Positions 28,589-37,232 of a stretch of 52,736 nt of DNA are shown here, in pieces (the first letter of the stretch is position 1; each line of letters begins with the position of its first letter). The notes beneath the pieces are model-generated. The model searched no databases. It was given only the letters and a program-made list of their open reading frames with translations, and was not told the origin of the DNA. Source of the DNA: an uncultured Planctomycetota bacterium (GTDB lineage: Bacteria; Planctomycetota; Planctomycetia; Pirellulales; Thermoguttaceae). Position numbers and translations under genes: made by a program. The DNA is taken from assembly GCA_900317365.1 (NCBI GenBank), contig ONGM01000051.1:1-52736 (forward strand), given 5' to 3'.

Positions 28589-29329
28589 ATGGCAAATTCG
28601 AACGAGCGCGCGACTGGCGCCGTGCAGTCTACCTTTACGAAACAAAGACGCGAGCTTGAGAAGGCAAACTCGCTTATTAAGACGTTGCGCGCGCAAGAGA
28701 AACGCAATCAACGTTACGACGTCGACGGACAGCTCGTTCAAGAAGAACGCGAAACGTATCTCGTCGACGCCCCGGAAGCGATCGCCGATCAAGTTTTGAA
28801 GATCGTTGTGGAAGTGGTGCGCCAGCACGGCGCGCGACAACGCGCAAACGGCTCGAACACCGGACATTTTGAATTCTGCGGTATCGAAGCGGAACTCACC
28901 GTGCCTCAACTTCGCGCGCTGCTCGACGTCGTCGGAACCCTTGCTATGCTCGCCGAACGCCTGCCGGTTGAAAACAAACGGTTCGTGCCGAACTCCACTG
29001 TCGACGGACGACCCGCCTTCTGCTCGCCTTTTACCGAGGTCAAAGAGCGACGGTCGAGATTTGTGCCGTATGAAGAGAAGGATTCGACTCGCGTTCGCAC
29101 CTATGAAGAGTTTTTCGACGTCGTTCTCTACAAGACCCGCGAAGTCGTGATCGACTACGGGTTCCCGCTCAAGCGCGTCGAGGCGATTAAGAGCCTCGTC
29201 GCCGACCTACAGACCGCGATTCAAGCTGCGATCGACGACGCCAACTCGAAATCCGCCGCAGCCGATCCCGTCTTGAACAAGGTGATCGAAGGCGTCGTGA
29301 AAGTTTTTGAGAATGCGATTAAGGGGTAA
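28589..29329 (+). CDS. Hypothetical protein next to the ncRNA, 246 residues
   Basis: I do not recognise the family. The ATG at 28589 (MANSNERATG) has a GAGAGG site six nt upstream; the frame continues to a TTG at 28565 but that is less likely. Residues about 15-45 form a basic amphipathic helix, probably coiled coil (FTKQRRELEKANSLIKTLRA). A mixed domain follows (APEAIADQVLKIVVEVV, HFEFCGIEAELTVPQLRALLDVV, EEFFDVVLYKTREVVIDYGFPL) and then a C-terminal helix (VLNKVIEGVVKVFENAIKG). There is no signal peptide or membrane segment. No separate promoter is obvious in the 70 bp after the ncRNA T-tract. Transcription may therefore be read-through from the ncRNA promoter. It ends at a strong terminator. 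An RNA-associated role is a guess from position only. Confidence 0.8.
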   Translation: MANSNERATGAVQSTFTKQRRELEKANSLIKTLRAQEKRNQRYDVDGQLVQEERETYLVDAPEAIADQVLKIVVEVVRQHGARQRANGSNTGHFEFCGIEAELTVPQLRALLDVVGTLAMLAERLPVENKRFVPNSTVDGRPAFCSPFTEVKERRSRFVPYEEKDSTRVRTYEEFFDVVLYKTREVVIDYGFPLKRVEAIKSLVADLQTAIQAAIDDANSKSAAADPVLNKVIEGVVKVFENAIKG

Positions 29330-29358
29330 TTCTTAACGCGCGCAGTTTCAAGAAATCA

Positions 29359-29407
29359 GCCGTCCGCGCGGAACGTTCAGGTTTCCGCGCGGACGGCCGT
29401 TTTTTTT
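29359..29407 (+). terminator. Strong intrinsic terminator
   Basis: A perfect 15-bp stem GCCGTCCGCGCGGAA/TTCCGCGCGGACGGC (29359-29373 with 29383-29397) is followed by CG and eight T residues. It closes the transcription unit of the 246-residue protein and separates it from convergent scpB. Confidence 0.93.
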
Positions 29408-29444
29408 GAGCGAATTAGCGCGAACGAATTGACGCTCGTTCGCG

Positions 29445-30068
29445 TTAGGCTTCTTTTTCGATTCCGGCGCGTTCTCGCGCGACCTCGTCGTCCACCTCAA
29501 CGATTTCTTCGACGATTTGGTTCGCCTCCTCCGCCGTCGCCCAATCGTATTCGCGGTGCGGAAGATCTTCGATTCGCGCAAGCCCGAACGCCTGTAAGAA
29601 TTTCTTCGTCGTGCCGTAGATGAAAGGTCGCCCGAGTTCTTCCGACCGTCCGACGATCTTAATGAGGTCCTTTTCTAAGAGTTGGCGGAGCACGTCGCCG
29701 CACCGCGCGCCGCGCACGCGTTCGACCGTAGCGCGAAGAACCGGCTGCTCGTACGCGATGATCGCGAGCGTCTCCATCGCCGAGCGCGCGAGTCGCGCCT
29801 CCGACGGCGCTTCCTGCAAGCGAAAGAGCCAAGGCGCAAACTCTGGAAGCGTTCGCAATTGATACCCGCCGCCGACCTCGACCGCGCGGAACGCCGAGCG
29901 CGCCGCCTCGTAACGCGCGTTGAGCTTCTTAACGAGCGCGCGCGCGCGCACCCCGTCCTCCAAGCCCGCCAACGTCGCGAGCTTGCGACTCGGACACGGT
30001 TCCTTCATGAGAAATAAAACCGCCTCAACGCGTGAAATTTCCGCGCGCGTTTCCTGTTCCGACGCCAT
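29445..30068 (-). CDS. scpB: Segregation and condensation protein B
   Basis: This is a 207-residue protein, the kleisin-associated winged-helix subunit of the Smc-ScpAB condensin that organises chromosomes. Two tandem winged helices are recognisable: RVEAVLFLMKEPCPSRKLATLAGL near the N-terminus, and LARSAMETLAIIAYEQPVLRATVERVRGARCGDVLRQLLEKDLIKIVGRSEELGRPFIYGTT in the second half, the latter being the most conserved ScpB stretch. The tail is acidic. scpA is not in the window. It starts 22 bp after the stop of the upstream 716-residue protein gene, suggesting an operon with it and the TPR lipoprotein. Confidence 0.95.
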   Translation of the reverse strand: MASEQETRAEISRVEAVLFLMKEPCPSRKLATLAGLEDGVRARALVKKLNARYEAARSAFRAVEVGGGYQLRTLPEFAPWLFRLQEAPSEARLARSAMETLAIIAYEQPVLRATVERVRGARCGDVLRQLLEKDLIKIVGRSEELGRPFIYGTTKKFLQAFGLARIEDLPHREYDWATAEEANQIVEEIVEVDDEVARERAGIEKEA

Positions 30069-30090
30069 CGTTCCGTCGCCTTACTTTCTA

Positions 30091-32241
30091 TTATCGAACG
30101 TTCGAAGCGTTCAGATCCTGTTTTAAGGAGTCGACCGCCTCGCGCGGGCTTGCGCCGAACCCTTGCCGGAATTCGAGACCGCCGTTTTCTCCGAGCGACC
30201 GCGCGCCGGACGCGCGCCAGCGCGCCGCGTCCCAACGTTCGACGCGCGCGCCGATCAGTCCGAGCGCTCCGAGCTCGCTTTCGAGCGACGCGACCGGGTT
30301 CGATCCGCGTTGAGTCGACGATTTCGCTATGTACCCGACGTTCGCGCCCTGCGGCGCTTTCGGCTTTTCTTCGTACCCGACGAGCGCGACTTTATTGGAA
30401 TTCGCGGCCTGCGCGCCAACCTCCGGCGCTGCGTTCGGCATGGCGGGCGGCGCAACGTTCGGCTCCGCAGGCGCGTTCGACGTCGGCGCCGACTCCGGCG
30501 CTGGCGCGAGTTCCGGACTCGTCTCCGGCGCAGGCGCAGGGGAGGCGGGCGCCGTCGACTCTTCGTGCTCGATCGGATTCGGGTTGAACGCGAGTTCAGG
30601 CGGGTACGAGTCGTCGTTTGCCGGCTCGTTTGTCGTCTCGTTTGCGGACGCGTTCGCGAGGAATTTTGGAGGCGCGTCGAAGGCGCTTGAAATCGCGCGC
30701 GGGTTAAACGCGGCGCTTTCGTCGATAATTTTGGCGGCGCGCGCGAAGTTCAGCATGGAAAAGGCGTTTGATCCGCCGTAGAGATCGAACGCGCGCGAGA
30801 AGTAGCTCGGTTCCGTCGCGGCGACGAGGTCGTATGCGGCGATTCTTCGCGCGGCTTCGCGTTCCGCGTCGGTTAGGCTTTCGGAATTGTCGGCGATTTC
30901 AGACGAAGGCGCGGCCTGGGCGTCGTTCGACGCGAACGCCTGCGCGTCCGGCGCGATTGGCTCGGCAGGCGCGGCGGGCGCGCTAGGCGTTTCTAGGTAG
31001 GCGCTCGTCGATTCGCCGACGGAGGGGAGGGGAGGCTGCGCCGCAATTGCGTTGACCTCGGGGGAGGGTTCGGATTCTTGCGCGACAAGCCCATCCTGGG
31101 GATAGGTTTTTTGCTGGGGTGAAATAGGCTGTTCCAAACCCGGGCTGGGGGTTTGTCGCCCCGTCGCCGCGACTTGATTCGGCGCGGAAGGTAGGGCGTT
31201 GGGGAGCGCGGAGGGGAGCGCGTTGGACGCGTCGAGGGCGGGCGCGGGGCTCTCTTCCGTAAGAGGAATATCGAAGTTCGAAACGGGCGCGACCGGCGCG
31301 GCGTCCGCTAGGACGGCGTCGTTTCCGGCGTCGAGGGCGTAGGTCGGCGCTTCGACCGGCTCAGGCTCCGGAAGCGCGTCGACCGGGAGCGGGCGCTCTG
31401 GCGACGGCGCAGGCGGGAGAGGGGCGGCGTCGTTCGTCGACGCGAAGAAATCGCCGAAAACCTCTTCTTCGGAGACCGGCGCCAGCGGGTTCGATTCGGC
31501 GAGGCTAGGCGTCGCGAGGCTAGGCGTCGCGTTCGTTTCGCTTTGCGCAATTTCGTTTGGAGCAACTTCGTTTGGAACGATTTCATTTGGCGCCGTTTCG
31601 TTGGACAAAACGTCGCTTTGCGCAACCTCGCTTGGAACGATTTCGCTCTGCGCGATATCGTCAGGAGCCGCCTCGTTGGGCGCGATTTCGCCTTGCGGGC
31701 CCGCGTTTTGAGGTGGGGCGTTCCGCGCGATTTCGTCGTCAAAAGAGTCCGGCGCGGCGACGTCGAAAGCGGAGACGGCGTACAAGGAGTCGTCGTATTC
31801 GTCGCGCAACGCGATATCGTCGGTGTGCGGCGCTTCCGGAAGAGCGGCGTCGCCGGGGTCGAAATTGGCGAAATCGTCGCTCGGAACGAACTCTTCCATT
31901 TTGGCGGCGAGGTCGTAGTCGTCGTCAAGTTCCGGGGCGGGGGGCGCGGGAATATTGAGGCGATCGTTGAAATTTTCGTCGGGATAGAGCGCGTCGAGTT
32001 TTGCGCGCCAGTCGTCGTTCGGTAAGCGCGAATCGTCGACGATTTCGACTTTTTTTGTCGTTTGCTTGCGCAGGTCGGCGTCGCGTTCTTTCGAACGTAG
32101 CGCGTTCATTAAGCAATCCGGCGCGGCGAGCCAAAGAACGGCGAGCGCGCACGGCGCAACGGCGGCCGTCGCGAGCGCGCACATTCGGACGCGATCAAAT
32201 CGCGTCGCTGTTGGTGAATCATGGTTGATCGTCGTGTTCAT
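30091..32241 (-). CDS. Membrane-anchored Pro/Ala/Glu-rich hypothetical protein, 716 residues
   Basis: The family is not recognised. A hydrophobic segment at about residues 20-42 (ALATAAVAPCALAVLWLA) is a likely signal anchor, leaving most of the chain outside the cytoplasm or in the periplasm. The middle is low-complexity and probably disordered, with pentapeptide-like runs around (A/V)PNE(I/V/A) and AQSE(I/V) at about residues 185-235, then Pro/Ala-rich spacers. Two short ordered-looking parts remain: about 465-530 (AEREAARRIAAYDLVAATEPSYFSRAFDLYGG) and the C-terminus (ASLESELGALGLIGARVERW). It lies between the TPR lipoprotein and scpB on the same strand. A spacer or envelope-spanning role is possible but unsupported. 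Confidence 0.75.
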   Translation of the reverse strand: MNTTINHDSPTATRFDRVRMCALATAAVAPCALAVLWLAAPDCLMNALRSKERDADLRKQTTKKVEIVDDSRLPNDDWRAKLDALYPDENFNDRLNIPAPPAPELDDDYDLAAKMEEFVPSDDFANFDPGDAALPEAPHTDDIALRDEYDDSLYAVSAFDVAAPDSFDDEIARNAPPQNAGPQGEIAPNEAAPDDIAQSEIVPSEVAQSDVLSNETAPNEIVPNEVAPNEIAQSETNATPSLATPSLAESNPLAPVSEEEVFGDFFASTNDAAPLPPAPSPERPLPVDALPEPEPVEAPTYALDAGNDAVLADAAPVAPVSNFDIPLTEESPAPALDASNALPSALPNALPSAPNQVAATGRQTPSPGLEQPISPQQKTYPQDGLVAQESEPSPEVNAIAAQPPLPSVGESTSAYLETPSAPAAPAEPIAPDAQAFASNDAQAAPSSEIADNSESLTDAEREAARRIAAYDLVAATEPSYFSRAFDLYGGSNAFSMLNFARAAKIIDESAAFNPRAISSAFDAPPKFLANASANETTNEPANDDSYPPELAFNPNPIEHEESTAPASPAPAPETSPELAPAPESAPTSNAPAEPNVAPPAMPNAAPEVGAQAANSNKVALVGYEEKPKAPQGANVGYIAKSSTQRGSNPVASLESELGALGLIGARVERWDAARWRASGARSLGENGGLEFRQGFGASPREAVDSLKQDLNASNVR
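31540..31690. repeat. Degenerate 15-bp repeats encoding (A/V)PNE(I/V)-type motifs
   Basis: The plus strand shows recurring blocks such as caacttcgtttggaa, cgatttcatttggcg and caacctcgcttggaa. They correspond to APNE/VPNE/AQSE pentapeptides in the 716-residue protein. Confidence 0.7.
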
Positions 32242-32297
32242 CCTTGCACACGTCCTTTCCGACTTTCCGAGCGAAATCGAAATTTTTCGTCGTCGCG

Positions 32298-32972
32298 CTA
32301 ATTCGCGTCGGTCGTCTCGCTCTTGTCGACGTCGTATTTGAGGTCGGAGAAATCGTCAGGCGTCGATTCTTTGGAAGAGCTTTCGTCCGCGTATCCGAGT
32401 TCGCTCGCCTTTTTAAAGTCGACGGTCGAATTGACATAGTCGCCGATATTGTCGTAAATTTCGCCGCGACGATGGTACGCTTGGGCGTTTTTCGGCGCGA
32501 GTTTCACGCATTCGGTGAACGCTTCGATCCCGTCGTTCCAGCGTCCTTGATATTGAGCGGCGACGCCTTTGAGATAATACGCGTCGGAGTATCCGGGATC
32601 GACTTTTAGCGCGGCGTCGCAGTCTTGCGTTGATTTTTCGAAGAAGGAGTCGGCTTTTGCGACTTCGTTCATTCCTTTCTCTTGGTCGCCGTTCGTCGCG
32701 GCGGCTTGCGCGAGTTGGTAGTGTTCTTCCGCTTGCGCGGAGGACGCGGCGGCGCGACCGTAATAAGCGTTTGCGTTGTTCGCGTCCGCTTCGATCGCTT
32801 TAGAAAACGCGTCGTAAGCGCGCGCCCACTCTCCTTTGTCGAGCGCTTCGGTTCCCTCTTGGATAAAATTCTGATTCGTCTCCGGGCGCTGCGGCTTGCA
32901 ACCGCCGGCGCACGCGACGAGAGTCAAAATCATCGCGATCGCGACTCTCGCGCCCGTTATTCTAAGCGTCAT
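32298..32972 (-). CDS. TPR-repeat lipoprotein
   Basis: This is a 224-residue protein. The N-terminus is a lipoprotein signal (RVAIAMILTLVAC, with the lipobox Cys at 21 or the nearby 25). At least three tetratricopeptide repeats follow: FIQEGTEALDKGEWARAYDAFSKAIEADANNANAYYGRA, STQDCDAALKVDPGYSDAYYLKGVAA and GRWNDGIEAFTECVKLAPKNAQAYHRRGEIY. TPR proteins act as protein-interaction scaffolds, and the lipid anchor places it in the envelope. The start at 32972 has a strong AAAGGAG site. It is the first gene of a probable operon with the 716-residue anchored protein and scpB. Confidence 0.88.
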   Translation of the reverse strand: MTLRITGARVAIAMILTLVACAGGCKPQRPETNQNFIQEGTEALDKGEWARAYDAFSKAIEADANNANAYYGRAAASSAQAEEHYQLAQAAATNGDQEKGMNEVAKADSFFEKSTQDCDAALKVDPGYSDAYYLKGVAAQYQGRWNDGIEAFTECVKLAPKNAQAYHRRGEIYDNIGDYVNSTVDFKKASELGYADESSSKESTPDDFSDLKYDVDKSETTDAN

Positions 32973-33140
32973 TTCGCAGTCTCCTTTCCAACGATTAACG
33001 CGCTTTCGTCGAATCCGAAACGTCGCGCGATCCGTGCGCGATTCTTTCGGAAAACAATCCTTTTCTCGACGATAACGAAATTTCGCGCTTTAGTAAACGT
33101 CTTTTTTTCGCGCCGAAGGATCGCCGTCCTCGGAAACGAC

Positions 33141-33175
33141 AATAAAAAAGCGCGACGATCCAAAGACCGTCGCGC
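33141..33175 (-). terminator. Intrinsic terminator of the sugar isomerase-like gene
   Basis: The stem GCGCGACG/CGTCGCGC (33150-33157 with 33168-33175) has a 10-nt loop. On the minus strand it is followed by TTTTTTATT. Confidence 0.85.
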
Positions 33176-33250
33176 GGAGTTCTTAACGAGACGCGAGAAC
33201 GTCTACGTTACGCTAGACGAATTGCGCTAGACGACGCGTTGGACGTCGCG

Positions 33251-34117
33251 TTAAACTTTGCCCATCGCTTTGAGGTTTTCAAAGCATTCGGCGACCGCTT
33301 CCATGAGGTTGGAACCTTCGCGGCAGTCTTCTTGCTCGACGATGTACCACTCGATACCGCCGACCGTTTCCGCGATATTGAACATTCGTTTCCAGTCGAC
33401 GATATCTTCTTTAGACGCGACGGTCGCGCCGCTCTTACCTTTTGCGTTTTCCGCTTTGACGTGCATGAGCTTGCCGCGTCCGGGTAGTTTTTCGACGAGA
33501 TCGTACGGATCGGCGCCGCCGTGCATGCAGTTTCCGACGTCCATTTGCGCGATGATATCGGCGCGCGTGCGGCTGAAGAAGAGTTCCCACGCCGTCTTGC
33601 CGTTGACGTCGGAGAAGTCGTTGAAGTGCGCGTGGAAGCCGATTTGCATACCGACTTTTTCCGCTTTGTACGCGATTTCGTTGAAGAGGTACGCGGTCAT
33701 CTGATTGCCGGCGTCGGTCGCGCAGGACGCGGAGAGTCCGCTCGCGACGATGAGTCGGCGATTGCCGAGCGTCTTTTCAAATTCCGCCGTCTTGTCGAAC
33801 TGACCTTCGAGAAGCGCGGGAACGCCCAAGTGCGTACTGATCGCGACGAGTCCGGCTTCGTCGAGCCATTTGCGGACGTCCTTCGCTTCGTTTCCATAAT
33901 ATCCGGCGAATTCAACGCCTTTGAAACCGATTTTGGCGATTTCTTTTAAGGTTCCGCGCAGGTCTTTCGCGGCGTATTCGCGGACGGAATAGACTTGCAG
34001 CGCGAACGGAATCTTTTTCTTGGCTTCTTCGGCGGCGAACATGGTCGCGCCGGCGTTTGCGAGCGCGCCGAACGCGGTCGCGCAAACGCTGGATTTCAGA
34101 AAATCGCGTCGATTCAT
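33251..34117 (-). CDS. Tat-exported sugar phosphate isomerase/epimerase-like protein
   Basis: This is a 288-residue protein. It opens with a twin-arginine signal (MNRRDFLKSS...FGALANAGATMFA). A xylose isomerase-like TIM barrel of the AP endonuclease family 2 type follows (PFALQVYSVREYAAKDLRGTLKEIAKIGFKGVEFAG, GFHAHFNDF, AQMDVGNCMHGG, MHVKAENAKG, WYIVEQEDC). Conserved Glu, His and Asp residues in these motifs normally bind a divalent metal. Planctomycetes encode many such exported proteins, and their substrates are largely unknown. The start has GGAGAG upstream. A terminator follows at 33141-33175. It appears to be a single-gene unit. Confidence 0.9.
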   Translation of the reverse strand: MNRRDFLKSSVCATAFGALANAGATMFAAEEAKKKIPFALQVYSVREYAAKDLRGTLKEIAKIGFKGVEFAGYYGNEAKDVRKWLDEAGLVAISTHLGVPALLEGQFDKTAEFEKTLGNRRLIVASGLSASCATDAGNQMTAYLFNEIAYKAEKVGMQIGFHAHFNDFSDVNGKTAWELFFSRTRADIIAQMDVGNCMHGGADPYDLVEKLPGRGKLMHVKAENAKGKSGATVASKEDIVDWKRMFNIAETVGGIEWYIVEQEDCREGSNLMEAVAECFENLKAMGKV

Positions 34118-34207
34118 GGGGCTCTCCTCATCTTGATCTTGATTGCAATTGCGATCATGGACGGAACGCGCCGAACGCGCGGCGCGGCGTCCTTGGATAT
34201 TACGCTA

Positions 34208-35986
34208 TTATTCGTCCAAATCTTCGTCTTCCGTGTAGTAATAGTCGTCTTCGTCGACGGAATCGTCGACGACCGGCTCGACCGGTTGCGGCGCGGCGTG
34301 TTCCGTCGCGCGCGGTTTCTTCGCTTCGGGAATCGGTTCGGCGAATTTTTCGAACGCGCCGTCGAGCGCGGCGTCGTAGGCTTCCGTCGGGAAGAGATCG
34401 ACGCTCGTCGCGACTTTTTCCGGGTCGATCGGTTCGACCTTCGCGGCGGGTTTCGGGGCGGCTTTCGGGGCGGCTTGCGGCGCCGGTTGCGCTTTTGCGT
34501 CCGTCGGAGTCGGCGCCGGTTCCGGGGCGGGCGTCGGCTTGACGTCGCGTTGCGTGAGTTTGTCGACGACCATGAGGAGTCGCTTCATCGTAATCGGCAT
34601 ACCGACGGCGAGTCGCGTCTTGCTCCGTTTGGCTTTCGGCGCCCATTTGACCTGATTTTCGTCGAGCAAGAGAATCGCGGGGGTCGTATTTGTCGAGGGG
34701 TCGTCGAGCATCTTATTGAAAGCTTCAACGGCGCTTGCGCCGATCGACTGAGCGTTAAAGAGGACGAGGTCGACCGGGGTGGAGTCGGCGTCGTCGAGTC
34801 GAATGAGAGCGCGTTCGGCGTTGGATACGACGAGGGCGCGATATCCGGCGTTTTTAAAGGAGGCTCGGAACGCGTTTTGCAGCTCGGGGTTCGCTTCCAC
34901 GATCAGTACGGTCGTCAGCTTTTCTTTTTCTTGCTTTGCGGCGAGAATGAGTTTCTCTTCCTGTTCGACGTCGACGCCGGACTCGAGGGTTTTTGCGGCG
35001 GCGTCGAGCGCTTCGAGCATGAGGCCGGGACTCTGATAGCGTTCTTCCGGGTTGAATTTGAGCGCTTTGTCGACGACGTATGCGACGCACCGGGGAACGT
35101 AGGGCGCGACGTCGCGAATCGGTTTGATCATTTTGAATCGTCCGGCGTCGAGTCGTTTGGAGCGCTCTTTGATTTCGCCGAGGGGCGCGATTCCGGAGAG
35201 AAGTTGATAGTACACGGCGCCGAGAAAGTAAAGGTCGCTGCGTTTGTCGTCGCGACCGACGTGAGTCGCGCGCTCCAACGCGGCGTATTCGATTGCGCGT
35301 TGCGTCTTGAATCCGGAGCTGTCGTCGGTGAGAAGCCCGAAGTCGAGGAGCACGGCTTTTCCGGACGTCGAGAGTAGGACGTTCGAGAGTTTCATATCCC
35401 GGTGTTGGTACCCGCGTTTCAGAGCGTAGTCGAGCGCGCTGCAGACGTCGCGAACGATGCGCGTCGCGCGTTCCGGAACGAGTCGACCGTTCTTTTGCGC
35501 GTTCAATTCTTCGCGCAACGTGCGTCCTTCGACGAATTCCATGACCATGTAGTGGTCGTACTTCGTCGTTTTCGACTCGTAGATCGCGGCGATATTCGGA
35601 TGGTGCATCTGCATTCCTAATTCGCCTTCGCGTTCGAACTCTTTGATCGCCGTTTGGTCTTCGCGGAATCGCGCGCGGAGAACCTTGACGGCGACGACTT
35701 GCCCCGTCTTGCGATGAACGCAGCGGAAAACGCGCGCGAAGGATCCCGCGCCGATCAAATATTGAATGCGGTAATCGCCGTAATAGTACCCGGTCGTGTC
35801 CCCGTTCATGAGTCGCTCGACCTGGTACTTTGTGAGGAATCCTCGTCGTTGGAGCGCTTGTAGAAATTGTTCCGCTGTGAACGCCTGGGCGCCAAAGGAA
35901 CTTTCAACTTCGCGCAATTTGGGAAGGTCGATGAGGTCGAGCGAAAGGACTCGTTGTACTAAATCGTCGTATGAAAGACTACTCAT
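34208..35986 (-). CDS. Ser/Thr protein kinase with degenerate receiver-like domain
   Basis: This is a 592-residue protein. I start it at 35986 (MSSLSYDD) because AGGAAG precedes it; the frame extends 28 codons further without a site. The N-terminal module (about 3-60, ending FLTKYQVERLMNG) is typical of planctomycete kinases. The kinase domain covers about 73-330: GAGSFARVFRC, VAVK (Lys101), HRDMKLSN (Asp197) and LDFG (Asp215) are intact, so activity is expected. Residues about 358-477 have a CheY-like receiver pattern (TTVLIVEANPEL...VDLVLFNAQ). The phospho-acceptor Asp is Asn411, and the KP motif near the end reads MP, so it should not be phosphorylated. A Pro/Ala-rich linker and an acidic Tyr-rich tail (DEDDYYYTEDEDLDE) follow. 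No membrane segment is seen. Confidence 0.9.
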   Translation of the reverse strand: MSSLSYDDLVQRVLSLDLIDLPKLREVESSFGAQAFTAEQFLQALQRRGFLTKYQVERLMNGDTTGYYYGDYRIQYLIGAGSFARVFRCVHRKTGQVVAVKVLRARFREDQTAIKEFEREGELGMQMHHPNIAAIYESKTTKYDHYMVMEFVEGRTLREELNAQKNGRLVPERATRIVRDVCSALDYALKRGYQHRDMKLSNVLLSTSGKAVLLDFGLLTDDSSGFKTQRAIEYAALERATHVGRDDKRSDLYFLGAVYYQLLSGIAPLGEIKERSKRLDAGRFKMIKPIRDVAPYVPRCVAYVVDKALKFNPEERYQSPGLMLEALDAAAKTLESGVDVEQEEKLILAAKQEKEKLTTVLIVEANPELQNAFRASFKNAGYRALVVSNAERALIRLDDADSTPVDLVLFNAQSIGASAVEAFNKMLDDPSTNTTPAILLLDENQVKWAPKAKRSKTRLAVGMPITMKRLLMVVDKLTQRDVKPTPAPEPAPTPTDAKAQPAPQAAPKAAPKPAAKVEPIDPEKVATSVDLFPTEAYDAALDGAFEKFAEPIPEAKKPRATEHAAPQPVEPVVDDSVDEDDYYYTEDEDLDE

Positions 35987-36253
35987 TGCGAAACTTCCTA
36001 TTTTGTCGCGTTGCGTGGACTCGTCCGGCGCGCGCTCGGTCGAACGGAAAACGGACGAACGTTCGCTCATTGCAAATGAGGCGCTAAACGCTCGCGTCGT
36101 ACATTATACGCGAATCTTTGGAAAATTCATTAGTCTTAGCGGGTATATCAAGAATCTTTTCTTAAAAAGGCGTCGCGGTCTCTTTTACCGTCCGCTTGTA
36201 GCCTTCGCTACGAGTCTGCGACTTCCGGCTGGTTAAAAATTTTTCTCCATCCG

Positions 36254-36282
36254 TTGAAATGGGCGGGAGGCGGCTATATAAT
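36254..36282 (+). promoter_or_regulatory. Near-consensus promoter of the repeat-lipoprotein operon
   Basis: TTGAAA (36254-36259) is followed after 17 bp by TATAAT (36277-36282). Transcription would start near 36289. This excludes upstream in-frame starts and supports the ATG at 36386. Confidence 0.65.
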
Positions 36283-36385
36283 GAGGGACGTCGTCGAGTT
36301 TCTTCGCGCAACTTGGCGACGATTCGATCGGATCGCCGCGCGGCGTAGCGTCGCGCCGAAGTTTGAGAACGAGATTAGTATTGCC

Positions 36386-37216
36386 ATGGCAGAGAATAAA
36401 TTGACGCGTCGTTTTTTTACGGCATTTTGCGTTGGAATCGCCGCTTTTGCGTGCGGTTGCGCCGATCAAAAGGCGCCGGAGATCGATCATACCCAATACG
36501 GCGAAGTTCTCGATCATGTTCCTGTGATACGCGATTTACCCGTTGTGTTTGAAATCGACAAAGATATCGAAGACGAGGAGTATTGCCGCGTTCGTATCGA
36601 GTCGCAGAACAAAGCGCTTGAACATCTTTACGAGAGTCAGGGACGTTCCGACGAGTATCGCAAAATCGTCGCGGAACGTGAGCGACGCGATCGCGAAGAG
36701 CAACGTCTTGCCCGCGAAGAGCGCGAGAAGGTCGAGCGCGAAAAGGCGGCGTTAGAAAAGGCGGAACGCGAGGCGCGCGAGATTTTCGAGGCGTCGAAGG
36801 AAGACCCTGACGCCGACGTCGAAGACGCTACGGTAGAACCCGCCCCCGAACAGGCGGAAAGCCCCGCTGAAGAGAACGCCGACGCTACGGAAGAACCCGC
36901 CCCCGAACAGGCGGAAAGCCCCGCTGAAGAGAACGCCGACGCTACGGAAGAGCCCGCCCCCGAACAGGCGGAAAGCCCCGCTGAAGAAAACGCCGACGCT
37001 ACGGAAGAACCCGCTCCCGAACAGGCGGAAAGCCCCGCTGAAGAGAACGTCGACGCTACGGAAGAACCCGCCCCCGAACAGGCGGAAGGTACCGCTGAGG
37101 AGAACGTCGACGCTACGGAAGAACCCGCCCCCGAAGAGGCGGAAGGCTCCGCTGAGGAGAACGTCGACGCTACGGAAGAACCCGCCGCTGAAGCTGCGGA
37201 AAAACCTGCGGAATAA
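36386..37216 (+). CDS. Repeat-rich lipoprotein (hypothetical)
   Basis: This is a 276-residue protein starting at 36386 (MAENKLTRRFF), downstream of the promoter at 36254-36282. A lipoprotein-type signal (FFTAFCVGIAAFACGC) leads into a short globular-looking part containing HTQYGEVLDHVPVIRDLP. A charged coiled coil follows at about 90-135 (AERERRDREEQRLAREEREK). The C-terminal half is seven tandem copies of a 19-residue unit, DATEEPAPEQAESPAEENA, highly acidic and probably disordered. The family is not recognised. The LRR lipoprotein gene begins 16 bp downstream, so the two are surely cotranscribed. The role is likely in the envelope. Confidence 0.82.
   Translation: MAENKLTRRFFTAFCVGIAAFACGCADQKAPEIDHTQYGEVLDHVPVIRDLPVVFEIDKDIEDEEYCRVRIESQNKALEHLYESQGRSDEYRKIVAERERRDREEQRLAREEREKVEREKAALEKAEREAREIFEASKEDPDADVEDATVEPAPEQAESPAEENADATEEPAPEQAESPAEENADATEEPAPEQAESPAEENADATEEPAPEQAESPAEENVDATEEPAPEQAEGTAEENVDATEEPAPEEAEGSAEENVDATEEPAAEAAEKPAE
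36826..37216. repeat. 57-bp tandem repeat, seven copies
   Basis: Near-identical 57-bp units beginning gacgctacggaagaacccgc encode the 19-residue acidic repeat of the lipoprotein. Variation is concentrated in the last three copies. Frame is preserved on unit gain or loss. Confidence 0.93.
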
Positions 37217-37232
37217 AATTGAGGAGGGCGTT

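Noticed and set aside
33995..35377. Plus-strand frame of 460 codons antisense to the kinase and sugar isomerase genes
   Set aside because: It is a shadow frame. The minus-strand kinase motifs (HRD, DFG) are decisive.
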